A model generated the notes under the pieces. It was given only the letters and a program-made list of their open reading frames with translations. It made no database searches and was not told where the DNA came from. The position numbers and the translations under genes were made by a program. Shown here piece by piece: positions 1 through 8,907 of a DNA stretch of 64,000 nt. Position 1 is the first letter of the stretch, and each line of letters starts with the position of its first letter. The stretch is from Corynebacterium auris (lineage in GTDB: Bacteria > Actinomycetota > Actinomycetes > Mycobacteriales > Mycobacteriaceae): the NCBI RefSeq assembly GCF_030408575.1, contig NZ_CP047047.1:558001-622000 (forward strand). Direction: 5' to 3'.

Positions 1-2165
1 ACGCGCTGGAGCAGCGAGTGGAAGCGCGCGTGCCAGGAGGCGTCGACGAACGGGTGGGCCAGCTCCACGAAGCGTTCGACCCACTCGGCGTACGTCATGG
101 TCTCCACGTCGCCGAAGTAGGGCTTGGAGGTCTTTGCCAGCGCGGCGATGATCTCCTCGCGCCGGGGCTCGTAGTCCTCGATGGGCATGTTGGTGATCAG
201 CCGCGACGCCTTGGCAAAGGAGTTGTCCAGGTCGTGGATGTCCGCCAGCAGGTGGCTCTGGGAGGAGGCGACGCCGTTGCGGGCGGTGCCGCGCGAGACC
301 CAGCCGCCGTTGTCCTCCGGTTTGATCCCGGCGGTGTTGACCAGCAGGTCCTTGACGGAGTCGGTCGCCTTGGCCTCCCTGGTGGCCATGGCGACGGTGC
401 CGATGAAGACGGCGTCGACGGGCATGTGCGGCAGCTCCCAGCGGGCGGCCCAGCTGCCGGTGATGAGCTCGGCGGCGCGCTCGGGGGAGAAGATGCCGCC
501 GCCGGCCGCGAGGTAGACGTTGTCGCGGGAGCGGACCTCGGCGTAGGTGTCAATGAGCATGTCGTCCAGGTCCACCCACGAGTGGTGGCCGCCGGCGTGG
601 CCGTCCTCGATCATGAGGATGATGGGCACCTCGGGGTTGGCGTCCGCGATGGCCAGCGCGTCGCGGATCTGCTTGGTGGTGCCGGGCTTGAAGGCAACGT
701 AGGGGAAGCCGTCGGCGTGCAGCTGCGCGAGCAGCTCGGTGGCCTCCTCGACCTCGGGGATGCCGGCCGAGACGCACACGCCGTTGAAGGGGGCCCCGGC
801 GGCGCGGGCCTTGGGCACCATGCGGGTCTGCCCGAAGTGCATGTTCCACAAAAAGCGGTCGAAGAACATGGTGTTGAACTGCGCGGTGCGCCCCGGCTCA
901 AGCCGCTCCACGAGGGTGTTCTTGTGCTCGTTGAATACGTCCTCGGAGTACATGCCGCCGCCGGCGAGTTCCGTCCAGTAGCCGGCGTTGGCAGCCGCGG
1001 CGACGATCTCGCCGTCGGCGGAGGTGGGCGTCATGCCGCCGAGGATGACCGGCGATAGACCCGTGAGCGTGGAAAAGCGCGTCTGGGTGTAGGTCTTGCC
1101 GTCGGGCAGGCGAACCAGGCGCGGGGCGTAGCGCGAGTAGTCGGCCGCCTGCGGCAGGCTCGCGCCGGGCACGGCCAGGTTGTCGCGCTTGGCGGCGGAA
1201 TCGACCGTAACCACGGCCACGCCGGTGCCCGCGGTGAGCTTCGCGGTAATGGTGGACACCGCAGAGTCGAGCGAGAGGATGTGGCTCGGAGCGGCGCCGA
1301 GGAGCTCGCGCACCTTCGCGGGCCAGTCGTGGGTGTCCACCAGGATCGCCTGGGCCAGCTCGCGCGGGGAGTCCTCGCCGAGGTCAATGCCGCATTTTTC
1401 TGCCCACTCGGCGGCCAGCTCGACGGCCGCGGTGTTGGTGGGCGAGTGGAAGGGGTAGGCGACGGGGAGGGCGTCGAAAAGCGGGGCGATTTCGGAACCG
1501 CCGAACTCCGCCGCCTCAAGGCGCGCGTTGTACGCCGCGGCGAAGGCCTCGATGCGCCCGCGGGCGGCGTCGAGCTCGCCGGGCTCGCCCGCCAGCACGA
1601 CGTGGTGCGGCCCGTTGATCACCGAGACGAGCTCGCCCGCATGCTTGTCGACGTCCCCCCGGTGCAACCCCCGCACGCTGAGCATCCGGGGGGCCGTGTC
1701 GCCCGCCCCGTGGGTCGCGGAGGCGGCGGCGCCCAGGATGAGCGCGAAGGCGAGCGCGTGTTCGGGGTGGCGCACCGCCGCCACGCCGAGGCTGCCCTGG
1801 GAGTGGCCGGCGAGGATCGCGCCGTCGACGTCGAGGCCCAGCGAGCGCAGCTGCTCCACCGCAGCGATCTGGGCGAGGACGATGCCGGGCACGCTGACGG
1901 CGGGGAAGGCGTCGATGTCCGCGGTGTCGGCGGGCTGGTCCGGGTCTATGAGCGTGCGCAGGCGCTGGGCGGCCCCCGGTACCGCGGAGGCCAGCGGGCG
2001 GGCGACCGGGCCGGTGAGCTCGCGGGCCGCGGCGAGCAGCCCGGTCAGCTGGGAGTGGAGGAGGGGGCTAGTGGTGGCGTCGGAAAGCGCGGCCTGCCAG
2101 GCGCTGCCCTGGCCCTGGAAGACGATGGCGGGGGTGGTGATGGAGGAAAGGGGAGTGAGCGACAT
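1..2165 (-). CDS. fas: Type I fatty acid synthase, N-terminal part (runs off the window)
   Basis: This is the first 721 codons of a very large multifunctional synthase that makes long-chain acyl-CoA in the cytoplasm. The N-terminal part is an acyltransferase domain with FQGQG at residues 16-20 and the nucleophile motif GHSQG at 120-124. From about residue 370 an FMN-type enoyl-reductase domain begins (LSPVILGGMTP). The remaining dehydratase, malonyl transferase, ACP, ketoreductase and ketosynthase domains would lie beyond position 1. Family members are about 2,900-3,100 residues, so roughly three quarters is missing only because of the window edge. The gene starts 39 nt downstream of accD on the same strand, so the two are probably cotranscribed. 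No strong ribosome binding site is visible at the ATG. Whether this is the FasA-like or FasB-like paralogue cannot be decided. Confidence 0.93.
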   Translation of the reverse strand, partial: MSLTPLSSITTPAIVFQGQGSAWQAALSDATTSPLLHSQLTGLLAAARELTGPVARPLASAVPGAAQRLRTLIDPDQPADTADIDAFPAVSVPGIVLAQIAAVEQLRSLGLDVDGAILAGHSQGSLGVAAVRHPEHALAFALILGAAASATHGAGDTAPRMLSVRGLHRGDVDKHAGELVSVINGPHHVVLAGEPGELDAARGRIEAFAAAYNARLEAAEFGGSEIAPLFDALPVAYPFHSPTNTAAVELAAEWAEKCGIDLGEDSPRELAQAILVDTHDWPAKVRELLGAAPSHILSLDSAVSTITAKLTAGTGVAVVTVDSAAKRDNLAVPGASLPQAADYSRYAPRLVRLPDGKTYTQTRFSTLTGLSPVILGGMTPTSADGEIVAAAANAGYWTELAGGGMYSEDVFNEHKNTLVERLEPGRTAQFNTMFFDRFLWNMHFGQTRMVPKARAAGAPFNGVCVSAGIPEVEEATELLAQLHADGFPYVAFKPGTTKQIRDALAIADANPEVPIILMIEDGHAGGHHSWVDLDDMLIDTYAEVRSRDNVYLAAGGGIFSPERAAELITGSWAARWELPHMPVDAVFIGTVAMATREAKATDSVKDLLVNTAGIKPEDNGGWVSRGTARNGVASSQSHLLADIHDLDNSFAKASRLITNMPIEDYEPRREEIIAALAKTSKPYFGDVETMTYAEWVERFVELAHPFVDASWHARFHSLLQR

Positions 2166-2204
2166 CGGCGAAAAGTCTTTCGTGAGAAGAGAAAGGGGCG
2201 GGGG

Positions 2205-3830
2205 TTAAAGCGGCATGTTGCCGTGCTTGCGGGCGGGGCGAGAGACGGTCTTGTCCCGGTACAGGCGCAGGTTGGCGGCCACGGCCTGGCGGGTCTCCGA
2301 GGGCAGGATGACGGCGTCGATCAGCCCGCGCTCGGCGGCGCGGTAGGGGTTCAAGATGGCGTCTTCGTACTCGCGCTCGTAGCTCTTGATCAGCTCGGCG
2401 AGCTCCTCGCCGTCCATCCCGGACTCGCGGGCGGCCTTGATTTCTTTGCGGTTGATGAAGCCGACGGCGCCCGCCGCGCCCATCACCGCGATCTGCGCGG
2501 TGGGCCACGCGAGGTTGACGTCGGCGCCTAGGCCCTTCGAGCCCATCACGCAGTAGGCGCCGCCGTAGGACTTGCGCATGGTGACGGTGATCTTGGGCAC
2601 CGTGGCCTCGGCGTAGGCGTAGAGCAGCTTCGCGCCGCGGCGCAGGATGCCGCCGTGCTCCTGGCTCGCGCCGGGCAGGAAGCCGGGCACGTCGACGAGC
2701 AGCACGAGGGGGATGTTGAAGGCGTCGACGGTGCGCACGAAGCGGGCGGCCTTCTCGCTGGAGTCGATGTCGAGGCAGCCGGCGAAGACGCTCGGCTGGT
2801 TGGCCAGGAAGGCGACGACTTCGCCGTCGATACGCGCGAGCGCGGTGACGACGTTCTCCGCGCGCTTTTCCATGATTTCGAAGAACTCCCCGTCGTCGGC
2901 GAGGCGCGTGATCACCTCGCGCACGTCGTAGGGCTGGTTGGGCGAGTCGGGGATGATCTCGTCGAGCTCGAGGTCGGCGGCTGTGATCTCGGGCTCGGGG
3001 TCCGCGGGCTCGGCCGGGGGAGTGTGGCGCGCGCTCGAGGGCAAGTAGCCGACGAGGTCGGTGACCCAATCGAGGGCGTCCTCGTCGGAGGAGGCGACGT
3101 AGTGGCAGTTGCCGGCCTGCGTCATGTGCACCCACGCGCCGCCGAGTTCCTCCTGGGTGATCTGCTCGCCGGTGACGGTGGTGATGACGTCGGGGCCGGT
3201 GACGAACATGCGCGACTTCTGGTCCACCATGACCACGAAGTCCGTCAGCGCAGGGGAGTAGGCGTTGCCGCCGGCGCAGGCGCCCATGATCACGGAGATC
3301 TGCGGAACGACGCCGGAGGCCTCGACGTTCTGGCGGAAGGTTTGGGCGATCCAGTCGAGGGAGACCGCGCCCTCCTGGATGCGGGCCCCGGCGCCCTCGT
3401 AGAGGCCGATGAGCGGGCGGCCGGTGGTGACGGCGAGCTGTTGGATTTTCACCATCTTTTCGCCGTAGACCTCGCCGAGCGCCCCGCCGAAGACGGTGCC
3501 GTCCTGGGAGAACACGCAGACCTCGCGGCCGTCGATGGTGCCCCAGCCGGTGACGATGCCGTCGGTGAGCGGGCGCCGCGCCTGCATCCCGAACTCGTGG
3601 GTGCGGTGGCGCACCAGCTGGTCGGTCTCGACGAAGGAGCCCTCGTCGAGGAGGTAGTCCAGGCGCTCCCGGGCGGTGAGGCGCCCGGATTCACGCACCT
3701 TCTCGTGAGCTTTCTCGCCCATCGGGGTCTGTGCTTCGGCGCGGCGCCTCTTCAGGTCCGCGATCTTCTGGGCAGTGGTCTGGGGCCCGTCGAGGGCGTC
3801 CAGTTCGCTGAGGTGGGAAGAAACCGTCAT
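2205..3830 (-). CDS. accD: Acyl-CoA carboxylase beta subunit (AccD/DtsR type carboxyltransferase)
   Basis: This 541-residue biotin-dependent carboxyltransferase moves the carboxyl group from carboxybiotin to acetyl- or propionyl-CoA and so supplies malonyl-CoA to the neighbouring synthase. The N-terminal half has the GAGARIQEG segment and [16 protein letters not shown]. The C-terminal half has DVPGFLPG, the [18 protein letters not shown] segment and [17 protein letters not shown], all typical of the AccD/PccB family at full length. The biotin carboxylase/carrier subunit is not in the window. A TAGACT hexamer ends seven bases before the ATG and there is no Shine-Dalgarno sequence, which suggests a leaderless mRNA. 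The DtsR1-like and DtsR2-like paralogues cannot be separated by eye; adjacency to fas favours a role in malonyl-CoA supply. Confidence 0.93.
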   Translation of the reverse strand: MTVSSHLSELDALDGPQTTAQKIADLKRRRAEAQTPMGEKAHEKVRESGRLTARERLDYLLDEGSFVETDQLVRHRTHEFGMQARRPLTDGIVTGWGTIDGREVCVFSQDGTVFGGALGEVYGEKMVKIQQLAVTTGRPLIGLYEGAGARIQEGAVSLDWIAQTFRQNVEASGVVPQISVIMGACAGGNAYSPALTDFVVMVDQKSRMFVTGPDVITTVTGEQITQEELGGAWVHMTQAGNCHYVASSDEDALDWVTDLVGYLPSSARHTPPAEPADPEPEITAADLELDEIIPDSPNQPYDVREVITRLADDGEFFEIMEKRAENVVTALARIDGEVVAFLANQPSVFAGCLDIDSSEKAARFVRTVDAFNIPLVLLVDVPGFLPGASQEHGGILRRGAKLLYAYAEATVPKITVTMRKSYGGAYCVMGSKGLGADVNLAWPTAQIAVMGAAGAVGFINRKEIKAARESGMDGEELAELIKSYEREYEDAILNPYRAAERGLIDAVILPSETRQAVAANLRLYRDKTVSRPARKHGNMPL

Positions 3831-3983
3831 GCGGGGGAGTCTAAGGTTTGGCCGCGCTCGTTAGAACCAGCAAACCACCAAAACCTACGAATTGGTAGGT
3901 TACTGAAAGGTAAGTTATGGCGTTGCCGTGCTGATATGCTGCCGGTGTGATTTTCGCCACTCTATTGCTGTGAAGGAGTCAGG
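3831..3983. promoter_or_regulatory. Divergent accD/acpS control region with inverted repeat
   Basis: The 153 bases between accD and acpS hold a 7-bp inverted repeat, AACCTAC (3882-3888) and GTAGGTT (3895-3901), with a 6-nt spacer. The right arm starts a related direct repeat, GGTAGGTTA followed by GGTAAGTTA. On the minus strand TAGACT (3838-3843) is a candidate -10 for accD. On the plus strand TATGCT (3935-3940) is a candidate -10 for acpS, so the repeat cluster would overlap the acpS -35 area. A TetR-type fatty-acid regulator such as FasR is known to act on acc and fas genes in corynebacteria; assigning this site to it is inference. Confidence 0.55.
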
Positions 3984-4379
3984 ATGTACGTCGGGACGGA
4001 CATAGTGCACATCCCGGGGTGCGCGGAGCAGCTCGCCACGCCCGGGTCGCGCTTTAGCGCGGTCTTCAGCGAGCGCGAGCTGCGTGCCTGCGCCGCCAAG
4101 CCCAACCGCGCGGCCTCTCTCGCGGCTCGGTGGGCGGCGAAGGAGGCCTATATCAAGGCGTGGTCCCAGTCGCTCTACGGCTCCCCGCCGCCCGTCGCCG
4201 CGGACGCCGTGGACTTCGCCGAGATCGAGGTTGTGCCCGACGCCTTCGGGCGCGTCGCCATCGTGCTGCGCGGCGCGCTGGCGCGGGTGGGGCCGCCTGT
4301 GGTGTCGCTGTCGCTGTCCCACGACGGGGACTATGCGGTGGCGGTGTGCGTGGTTCTCCCGCGCGAGAATTCAATGTGA
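3984..4379 (+). CDS. acpS: Holo-[acyl-carrier-protein] synthase
   Basis: This 131-residue 4'-phosphopantetheinyl transferase moves the phosphopantetheine arm of CoA to the ACP serine, here most likely the ACP domain of the neighbouring type I synthase. The fold markers are the N-terminal GTDIV, where Asp binds magnesium, a central FSERELRAC, and RWAAKEAYIKAW with the catalytic Glu-Ala pair. The C-terminal strand VVSLSLSHDG completes the family pattern. A GAAGGAG ribosome binding site lies just before the ATG. It is divergent from accD-fas, and placing the activating enzyme beside its substrate is common in mycolata. Confidence 0.93.
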   Translation: MYVGTDIVHIPGCAEQLATPGSRFSAVFSERELRACAAKPNRAASLAARWAAKEAYIKAWSQSLYGSPPPVAADAVDFAEIEVVPDAFGRVAIVLRGALARVGPPVVSLSLSHDGDYAVAVCVVLPRENSM

Positions 4380-4430
4380 TGAACATTAAAGTTCACTAGT
4401 TGGAAAAAGGGCGCGCGGGGCTGCTACCGT
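4380..4430 (+). promoter_or_regulatory. nrdI promoter with TGAAC-N6-GTTCA palindrome
   Basis: A perfect palindrome, TGAAC (4380-4384) and GTTCA (4391-4395) separated by ATTAAA, lies just upstream of a candidate -35 TTGGAA (4400-4405). The candidate -10 TACCGT (4425-4430) ends six bases before the nrdI ATG. No Shine-Dalgarno sequence is present, so nrdI may be translated from a leaderless mRNA. The palindrome does not look like a typical NrdR box. Its regulator is unknown; metal or oxidative-stress control would fit the enzyme type encoded downstream. Confidence 0.5.
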
Positions 4431-4436
4431 ACCCGT

Positions 4437-4925
4437 ATGACCGATAGGACATCCGCCCCCACCGTGCGCGACATTCCGCGCGAACAAGGCTGTGACGTGG
4501 TGTATTTCTCTTCGGTGAGCGAAAACACCCACCGGTTCGTCGCCCGGCTCGACCGGCCCGGCAACCGGATCCCCCTGCGCCCCCGGCAAGACGGCATGAT
4601 CCGGGTGCACCGGCCCTACGTGCTGGTCGTTCCCACCTACGGGGGAGGCCGGCGCGCCCGGGCCGTGCCGCACCAGGTGATCGCCTTTCTCAACGATGCC
4701 CACAACCGCGCCCTCCTCCGCGGCGTCATCGTGGGCGGCAACCGCAACTTCGGCGCCGACTACTGCATCGCCGGGCCCATCATCGCGAAAAAGTGCGGTG
4801 TCCCCGTGCTGCACCGCTTTGAGCTCCTTGGCACGCCGCGCGACGTCGACACGGCCAACCGCATTCTGTGTTCCCTCTTCGGCCCCGCGGCCGAACCCTC
4901 CCCACGAAAGGAAGTTTCCCTGTGA
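4437..4925 (+). CDS. nrdI: NrdI flavodoxin-like ribonucleotide reductase activase
   Basis: This 162-residue FMN flavoprotein activates class Ib/Ie NrdF proteins by delivering reduced oxygen species to the radical site. The N-terminal phosphate loop [11 protein letters not shown], the VPTYGGG loop, [21 protein letters not shown] and the [26 protein letters not shown] block are all characteristic of NrdI. Its TGA overlaps the GTG start of nrdF by two bases, so the two are translationally coupled. In the metal-free class Ie enzymes NrdI is required to convert a tyrosine of NrdF to DOPA; the variant NrdF next door makes that role likely here. The last 20 or so residues ([11 protein letters not shown]) are poorly conserved and cover the nrdF ribosome binding site. 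Confidence 0.95.
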   Translation: MTDRTSAPTVRDIPREQGCDVVYFSSVSENTHRFVARLDRPGNRIPLRPRQDGMIRVHRPYVLVVPTYGGGRRARAVPHQVIAFLNDAHNRALLRGVIVGGNRNFGADYCIAGPIIAKKCGVPVLHRFELLGTPRDVDTANRILCSLFGPAAEPSPRKEVSL

Positions 4926-5941
4926 GCGCCATCAAGCACTCGCTTCTCGACGCCTCCCTCACGCCCCCGCAGTTCGCCCGCGATCCCCGCGCTCGCCTGC
5001 GCCCGATTAACTGGAACCGCGTCCAGGATGAAAAAGACCTCGAGGTGTGGAACCGCCTCACCGCGAACTTCTGGTTGCCGGAGAAGGTCCCGCTGTCCAA
5101 CGACCTGCCCGACTGGAAGCAGCTTCCCGAGCTCCAGCGGCGCCAGACCATCCGCGTGTTCACCGGCCTGACCATGCTGGATACCGTGCAGGCCACCGTC
5201 GGCGAGATCGTCCAGATCCAGGACGCGAAAACCGAACACGAGCAGGCCGTCTACACCAACATCGCGTTCATGCAGTCGATCCACGCGAAGTCCTACTCCT
5301 CGGTGTTTTCCACACTCACCAGTACCCCGGAGATCGACGACGCCTACGCCTGGGCCGTGGGCAACGACGTGCTGCAAGCGCGCGCGAAGAAGGTCCTCGA
5401 GCATTATTTCGGCCCGGACCCGCTGAAGCGGAAGGCGGCCTCCACTCTGTGCTCCTCGCTCATGCTCTACGCCGGCTTCTACCTGCCCCTATACCTGGCG
5501 GCGCGCTCGCGGCTGATGAACACAGCCGATATGATCCGCCTCATCCTGCGCGACAAGGCGGTGCACGGCTACTACTCCGGGTACAAATACCAGCGCGGCC
5601 TGGACGCCGAGCCCGCTGCGCGCCGGAAGGAAATGGGCACCTTCGTCCACGACCTGCTTGACGAGCTCTACGAACTCGAACTCGAATACAGCCGCGAGCT
5701 CTACGCTCCGCTGGGCCTAGCAGACGGGGTGGCGGTGTTTATCCGCTACAACGCCAACAAGGCGATGATGAACCTCGGCTACCCCGCCTACTTCGCGCCC
5801 GAGGACACCGAGGTCGCGCCCGAGGTCCTCAGCGCCCTATCCCCGGGGGCCGACGAAAACCACGACTTCTTCTCCGGCTCCGGTTCCTCCTACGTGATGG
5901 GCACCTCCGAAGACACCGACGACGAGGACTGGGACTTCTAG
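4922..5941 (+). CDS. nrdF: Ribonucleotide reductase radical subunit NrdF, metal-free class Ie (QSK) type
   Basis: This 339-residue subunit generates the radical for ribonucleotide reduction. The GTG start overlaps the nrdI stop and follows GAAAGGAAG. It aligns readily with class Ib NrdF ([19 protein letters not shown] near residues 37-55; C-terminal [13 protein letters not shown]; final DEDWDF tail that contacts NrdE). In class Ib proteins the diiron/dimanganese site uses one Asp, three Glu and two His. Here Asp87 (LDTVQ), His121 and His215 are kept, but the three Glu are Gln118 (FMQSIH), Ser178 (LCSSLMLY) and Lys212 (RDKAVH). Tyr125 (HAKSYSS) is retained. Published work on class Ie enzymes (2018) describes VPK and QSK variants that bind no metal and use a DOPA radical on this tyrosine. 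The rest of the protein is intact, so decay is unlikely. No nrdE is adjacent. Confidence 0.95.
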   Translation: MSAIKHSLLDASLTPPQFARDPRARLRPINWNRVQDEKDLEVWNRLTANFWLPEKVPLSNDLPDWKQLPELQRRQTIRVFTGLTMLDTVQATVGEIVQIQDAKTEHEQAVYTNIAFMQSIHAKSYSSVFSTLTSTPEIDDAYAWAVGNDVLQARAKKVLEHYFGPDPLKRKAASTLCSSLMLYAGFYLPLYLAARSRLMNTADMIRLILRDKAVHGYYSGYKYQRGLDAEPAARRKEMGTFVHDLLDELYELELEYSRELYAPLGLADGVAVFIRYNANKAMMNLGYPAYFAPEDTEVAPEVLSALSPGADENHDFFSGSGSSYVMGTSEDTDDEDWDF

Positions 5942-6008
5942 CGGCGGACCTACTGGAAAGCTAGCTGGCGCGGGCGAGGTGGCGTCGAAAAGCAATATGC
6001 TCGAACGC

Positions 6009-6740
6009 ATGACAGTTCGAGACATCTCTTTTATCCAGGACAAGGTCGCCGAGACGTGGCGCGACGTGCGGTGGGTCGAGTCGGTCGGTTCGACGAACGC
6101 GGAGCTGCTTGCCAGCGGCGCGCCCGGCGACATCCTTATTGCCGACGAACAAACCGCGGGGCGCGGCCGGAAGGGGCGCAACTGGGTCACTCCGCGCGGC
6201 TCGCAGCTGTGCTTCAGTGCGCTGCTCGAGGCCGACCCAGCCGAGCGGCTCGGCCTCCTGCCGCTGGCGACGGGCCTGGCGGTGGCGGACGTCATCCCCG
6301 AGGCGCGGCTGAAGTGGCCTAACGACGTGCTGATACATGGCAGGAAGCTGGCCGGCATCCTCTCCGAGGCGGACTTCGACGCCGCGACCCCACGCGTCGT
6401 CGTGGGCGTTGGCATCAACGTCGCGTGGCGGCGCGAGGAGCTGCCGGTGGAGACGGCGACCTCCCTTAACCTCGAGGGCATCGACGTGGAGTGGGACCCG
6501 TTTGCCGCTGATATCCTGCTGGCCCTCGGCGAGCGCGTGCGCCAGTGGCGCGAGGACGCGGAGCAGCTGCTGCAGGACTACCGCGCAGTCTGCGCGACGA
6601 TCGGGCAGCGTGTGCGCCTCGAGCGCGTGGGCGGCGACGTCGAGGGCACGGTGGACGGCGTGAGCGAGACCGGCGAAATCCTCATTGACGGCACCGCCTA
6701 CTCTGCGGGCGACGTGACTCACCTGCGCCCGGCGAACTAA
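6009..6740 (+). CDS. birA: Biotin-[acetyl-CoA-carboxylase] ligase
   Basis: This 243-residue biotin protein ligase activates biotin with ATP and attaches it to the carrier lysine of acyl-CoA carboxylase and pyruvate carboxylase. The markers are SVGSTN for the N-terminal strand, GRGRKGRNW at the biotinyl-AMP loop, LKWPNDVLIHGRKLAGIL in the catalytic core and VVVGVGINV. There is no N-terminal helix-turn-helix, so it is a monofunctional enzyme and not a repressor. The start chosen is ATG 6009, because TATGCT (5996-6001) ends seven bases before it, matching the leaderless pattern of this region. ATG 5997 or GTG 5979 are alternatives that would add a few residues. It works on the same pathway as accD nearby. 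Confidence 0.92.
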   Translation: MTVRDISFIQDKVAETWRDVRWVESVGSTNAELLASGAPGDILIADEQTAGRGRKGRNWVTPRGSQLCFSALLEADPAERLGLLPLATGLAVADVIPEARLKWPNDVLIHGRKLAGILSEADFDAATPRVVVGVGINVAWRREELPVETATSLNLEGIDVEWDPFAADILLALGERVRQWREDAEQLLQDYRAVCATIGQRVRLERVGGDVEGTVDGVSETGEILIDGTAYSAGDVTHLRPAN

Positions 6741-6751
6741 CATAACCGCCT

Positions 6752-7207
6752 GTGACTGGGATGAAGGTGCGGGAAGGCGAGGTCGTCCTTGCCGATACCT
6801 GCGAGCCCACCTCCGGCCTGGTCTTCCCGCTGTTGGAAACGATCGTGGTCACCGGAGTGTGCTGGATAGCGATCGGGTGGATGGACGCGAACGGTATAGC
6901 GGCGGGCTTTCGAAACCTCGTTGTAGCGCTGTGGGCGGTGCTGGTCGTGCTGCGGTTTGTGCGCCCGGTCGTGGCGTCGCGCAGGCGCCGCTTCATGGTG
7001 ACCAACCAGCGGGTGCTGGCGCGCAGCGGGTCCGGCGGCGTGGACTCGATCCCTTTGGAGCAGATCCATTCGGTGCGGCGCTCGCGCGCGGGGTTGTCGC
7101 TGTGGGTCCACGGCCTTGACCGGCCGCTTTTGTACCCGGCGGTGGGGCGGGCGAAGAAGGTGCAGAAGATTCTCAACGGCCAGGTGCGCTCGCCCCGCTA
7201 CCGCTAG
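6752..7207 (+). CDS. Membrane protein with bacterial PH domain
   Basis: This 151-residue protein has two hydrophobic segments (about residues 23-44 and 52-72) followed by a basic stretch SRRRRFMVTNQRVLAR. The latter is the beginning of a bacterial PH domain (YdbS/YdbT-like) that continues through DSIPLEQIHSVRRSRAG and ends near RAKKVQKIL. Such proteins are inner-membrane proteins of unknown function. A protein of this type lies between birA and purK in other corynebacteria. A TAACAT hexamer eight bases before the GTG suggests its own leaderless promoter inside the end of birA; ATG 6761 is an alternative start. Confidence 0.8.
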   Translation: MTGMKVREGEVVLADTCEPTSGLVFPLLETIVVTGVCWIAIGWMDANGIAAGFRNLVVALWAVLVVLRFVRPVVASRRRRFMVTNQRVLARSGSGGVDSIPLEQIHSVRRSRAGLSLWVHGLDRPLLYPAVGRAKKVQKILNGQVRSPRYR

Positions 7208-7237
7208 TGTCGGCCCTGGGCACTAATGTGGGTGGGC

Positions 7238-8404
7238 GTGATGGATTCAGCAGACATGCCCACTGTCGTCGTTATCGGCGACGGCCAGCTCGCCCGCATG
7301 ATGCACCCCGCCGCGATCGAGCTCGGTTTGGAGATGCGCGTTCTGGCCGGCGCCGAGGACGCCTCCGCCGCCCAGGTCTTCGGCGAGGTGAGCCTGGGCG
7401 ATTACACAGACCTTAAAGCGCTGGAGCAGGTGACCGAGGGCGCCGACGCGGTCACCTTCGACCACGAGCACGTGCCCAACGAACACCTGCAGACGCTGAT
7501 CGGCGAACACGTCACCGTCGAGCCCCGCCCCGAAGCCCTCCTCTACGCCCAGGACAAGCTGGAGCAGCGCACGAAGCTGCGCGCCATCGGTGCCCCGGTG
7601 CCTGAGTTCGCCCCGATCACTTCAGCCGCCGAGGCCCGCGACTTCTGGGAGCTCGTCGACGGCGAGGTGTGCCTGAAAGCTACCCGCGGCGGCTACGACG
7701 GCCACGGCGTGTGGTTCCCGGCCTCCGCGGAGGAGTTCGAGTCCCTAGCCAAGGAGCTGCTCGGGCACTCCACGCCCCTCTACGCCGAGCGCAAAATCGC
7801 CTTCGACCGCGAGCTTTCCGCCATGGTCGCGCGCACCCGCTCCGGCGAGGTCCGCGCCTGGCCTGTCGTCGAGTCGATCCAGGACGGCGGCGTGTGCCGC
7901 GTGGCCATTGCGCCCGCGCCCGACCTCGGCGCCGAGCTGGCCGCGCAGTGCCAGGACCTCGCCGTGCGCATCGCCCAAGAGCTGGACGTCACCGGAGTGC
8001 TCGCCGTCGAACTATTCGAAGTGGACGGCACCATCGCGGTCAACGAGCTGGCCATGCGCCCGCACAACACCGGCCACTGGACCCAGAACGGCTGTGTTAC
8101 CAGCCAGTTCGAGCAGCACCTGCGGGCCGTCCTCGACTGGCCGCTCGGAGCGACGGACTCGGTGGCGCCGTACACCGTGATGGTGAACACCCTCGGCGGG
8201 GACCACGACCCGGAGATGCCGATGCGCCAGCGTGTCACCGAAGTAATGCGCCGCTACCCCGAGGCCAAGATCCACCTCTACGGCAAGGACTGGCGCCCGG
8301 GCCGCAAGATGGGCCACGTCAACGTCACCGGCACCGACTTGGGCGCCGTGCGCGCGGTGGCCGAGGACGCCGCGCACTTCATCGTCAACGCGGAATGGAG
8401 GTAA
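7238..8404 (+). CDS. purK: N5-carboxyaminoimidazole ribonucleotide synthase
   Basis: This ATP-grasp enzyme of about 388 residues converts AIR, bicarbonate and ATP to N5-CAIR in purine synthesis. It begins with the nucleotide-fold segment [13 protein letters not shown], has [13 protein letters not shown], a glycine-rich ATP-grasp loop [13 protein letters not shown] and the metal-binding [13 protein letters not shown] block with [10 protein letters not shown]. It lies three bases before purE, with which it forms a pair. The start is uncertain: GTG 7238 is chosen because TAATGT (7224-7229) ends eight bases before it, with ATG 7226, 7241 and 7256 also in frame. Confidence 0.94.
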   Translation: MMDSADMPTVVVIGDGQLARMMHPAAIELGLEMRVLAGAEDASAAQVFGEVSLGDYTDLKALEQVTEGADAVTFDHEHVPNEHLQTLIGEHVTVEPRPEALLYAQDKLEQRTKLRAIGAPVPEFAPITSAAEARDFWELVDGEVCLKATRGGYDGHGVWFPASAEEFESLAKELLGHSTPLYAERKIAFDRELSAMVARTRSGEVRAWPVVESIQDGGVCRVAIAPAPDLGAELAAQCQDLAVRIAQELDVTGVLAVELFEVDGTIAVNELAMRPHNTGHWTQNGCVTSQFEQHLRAVLDWPLGATDSVAPYTVMVNTLGGDHDPEMPMRQRVTEVMRRYPEAKIHLYGKDWRPGRKMGHVNVTGTDLGAVRAVAEDAAHFIVNAEWR

Positions 8405-8406
8405 GC

Positions 8407-8907
8407 ATGCAGCCGCTCGTTGGCCTGATCATGGGCTCCGATTCAGACTGGGACACCGTCGCCCCCGCGGCCGAGGTCCTCGCCGAGTTCGGCCTTCCCT
8501 TCGAGGTGGGCGTCGTCTCCGCCCACCGCACCCCGGAGAAGATGCTGGCCTACGCCAAAGAGGCGCACACGCGCGGGCTGAAGGTCATCATCGCCTGCGC
8601 CGGGGGAGCGGCGCACCTGCCGGGCATGGTCGCCGCGGCCACGCCGCTGCCGGTCATCGGCATCCCCCGCGCGCTGAAGGACCTCGACGGCCTGGATTCG
8701 CTGCTGTCCATCGTCCAGATGCCCGGCGGGGTGCCCGTGGCCACGGTCTCCATCGGCGGGGCGAAAAACGCCGGGCTGCTCGCCGCGCGCATCATTGGCG
8801 CCTCCGACCCGGCGGTGCTGAAGAAGATGTCCGACTACCAGGCGGACATGGCCGCAGAGGTGGAGCGCAAGGACGAGGCGCTGCGCACCCGCCTGATGGG
8901 TGAATAG
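8407..8907 (+). CDS. purE: 5-(carboxyamino)imidazole ribonucleotide mutase
   Basis: This 166-residue class I PurE moves the carboxyl group of N5-CAIR to C4 to give CAIR, the step after PurK. Diagnostic segments are [37 protein letters not shown] and [25 protein letters not shown]. The ATG follows the purK stop by two bases, so the two are co-translated and the pathway step is encoded as a unit. The end overlaps the start of the DUF218 gene by eight bases. Confidence 0.95.
   Translation: MQPLVGLIMGSDSDWDTVAPAAEVLAEFGLPFEVGVVSAHRTPEKMLAYAKEAHTRGLKVIIACAGGAAHLPGMVAAATPLPVIGIPRALKDLDGLDSLLSIVQMPGGVPVATVSIGGAKNAGLLAARIIGASDPAVLKKMSDYQADMAAEVERKDEALRTRLMGE

Noticed and set aside
4922..5941. NrdF as a decayed pseudogene because of lost metal ligands
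   Set aside because: The frame, C-terminal tail, Tyr125, Asp87 and both His are intact, and the exact Gln/Ser/Lys triad is that of functional class Ie enzymes.
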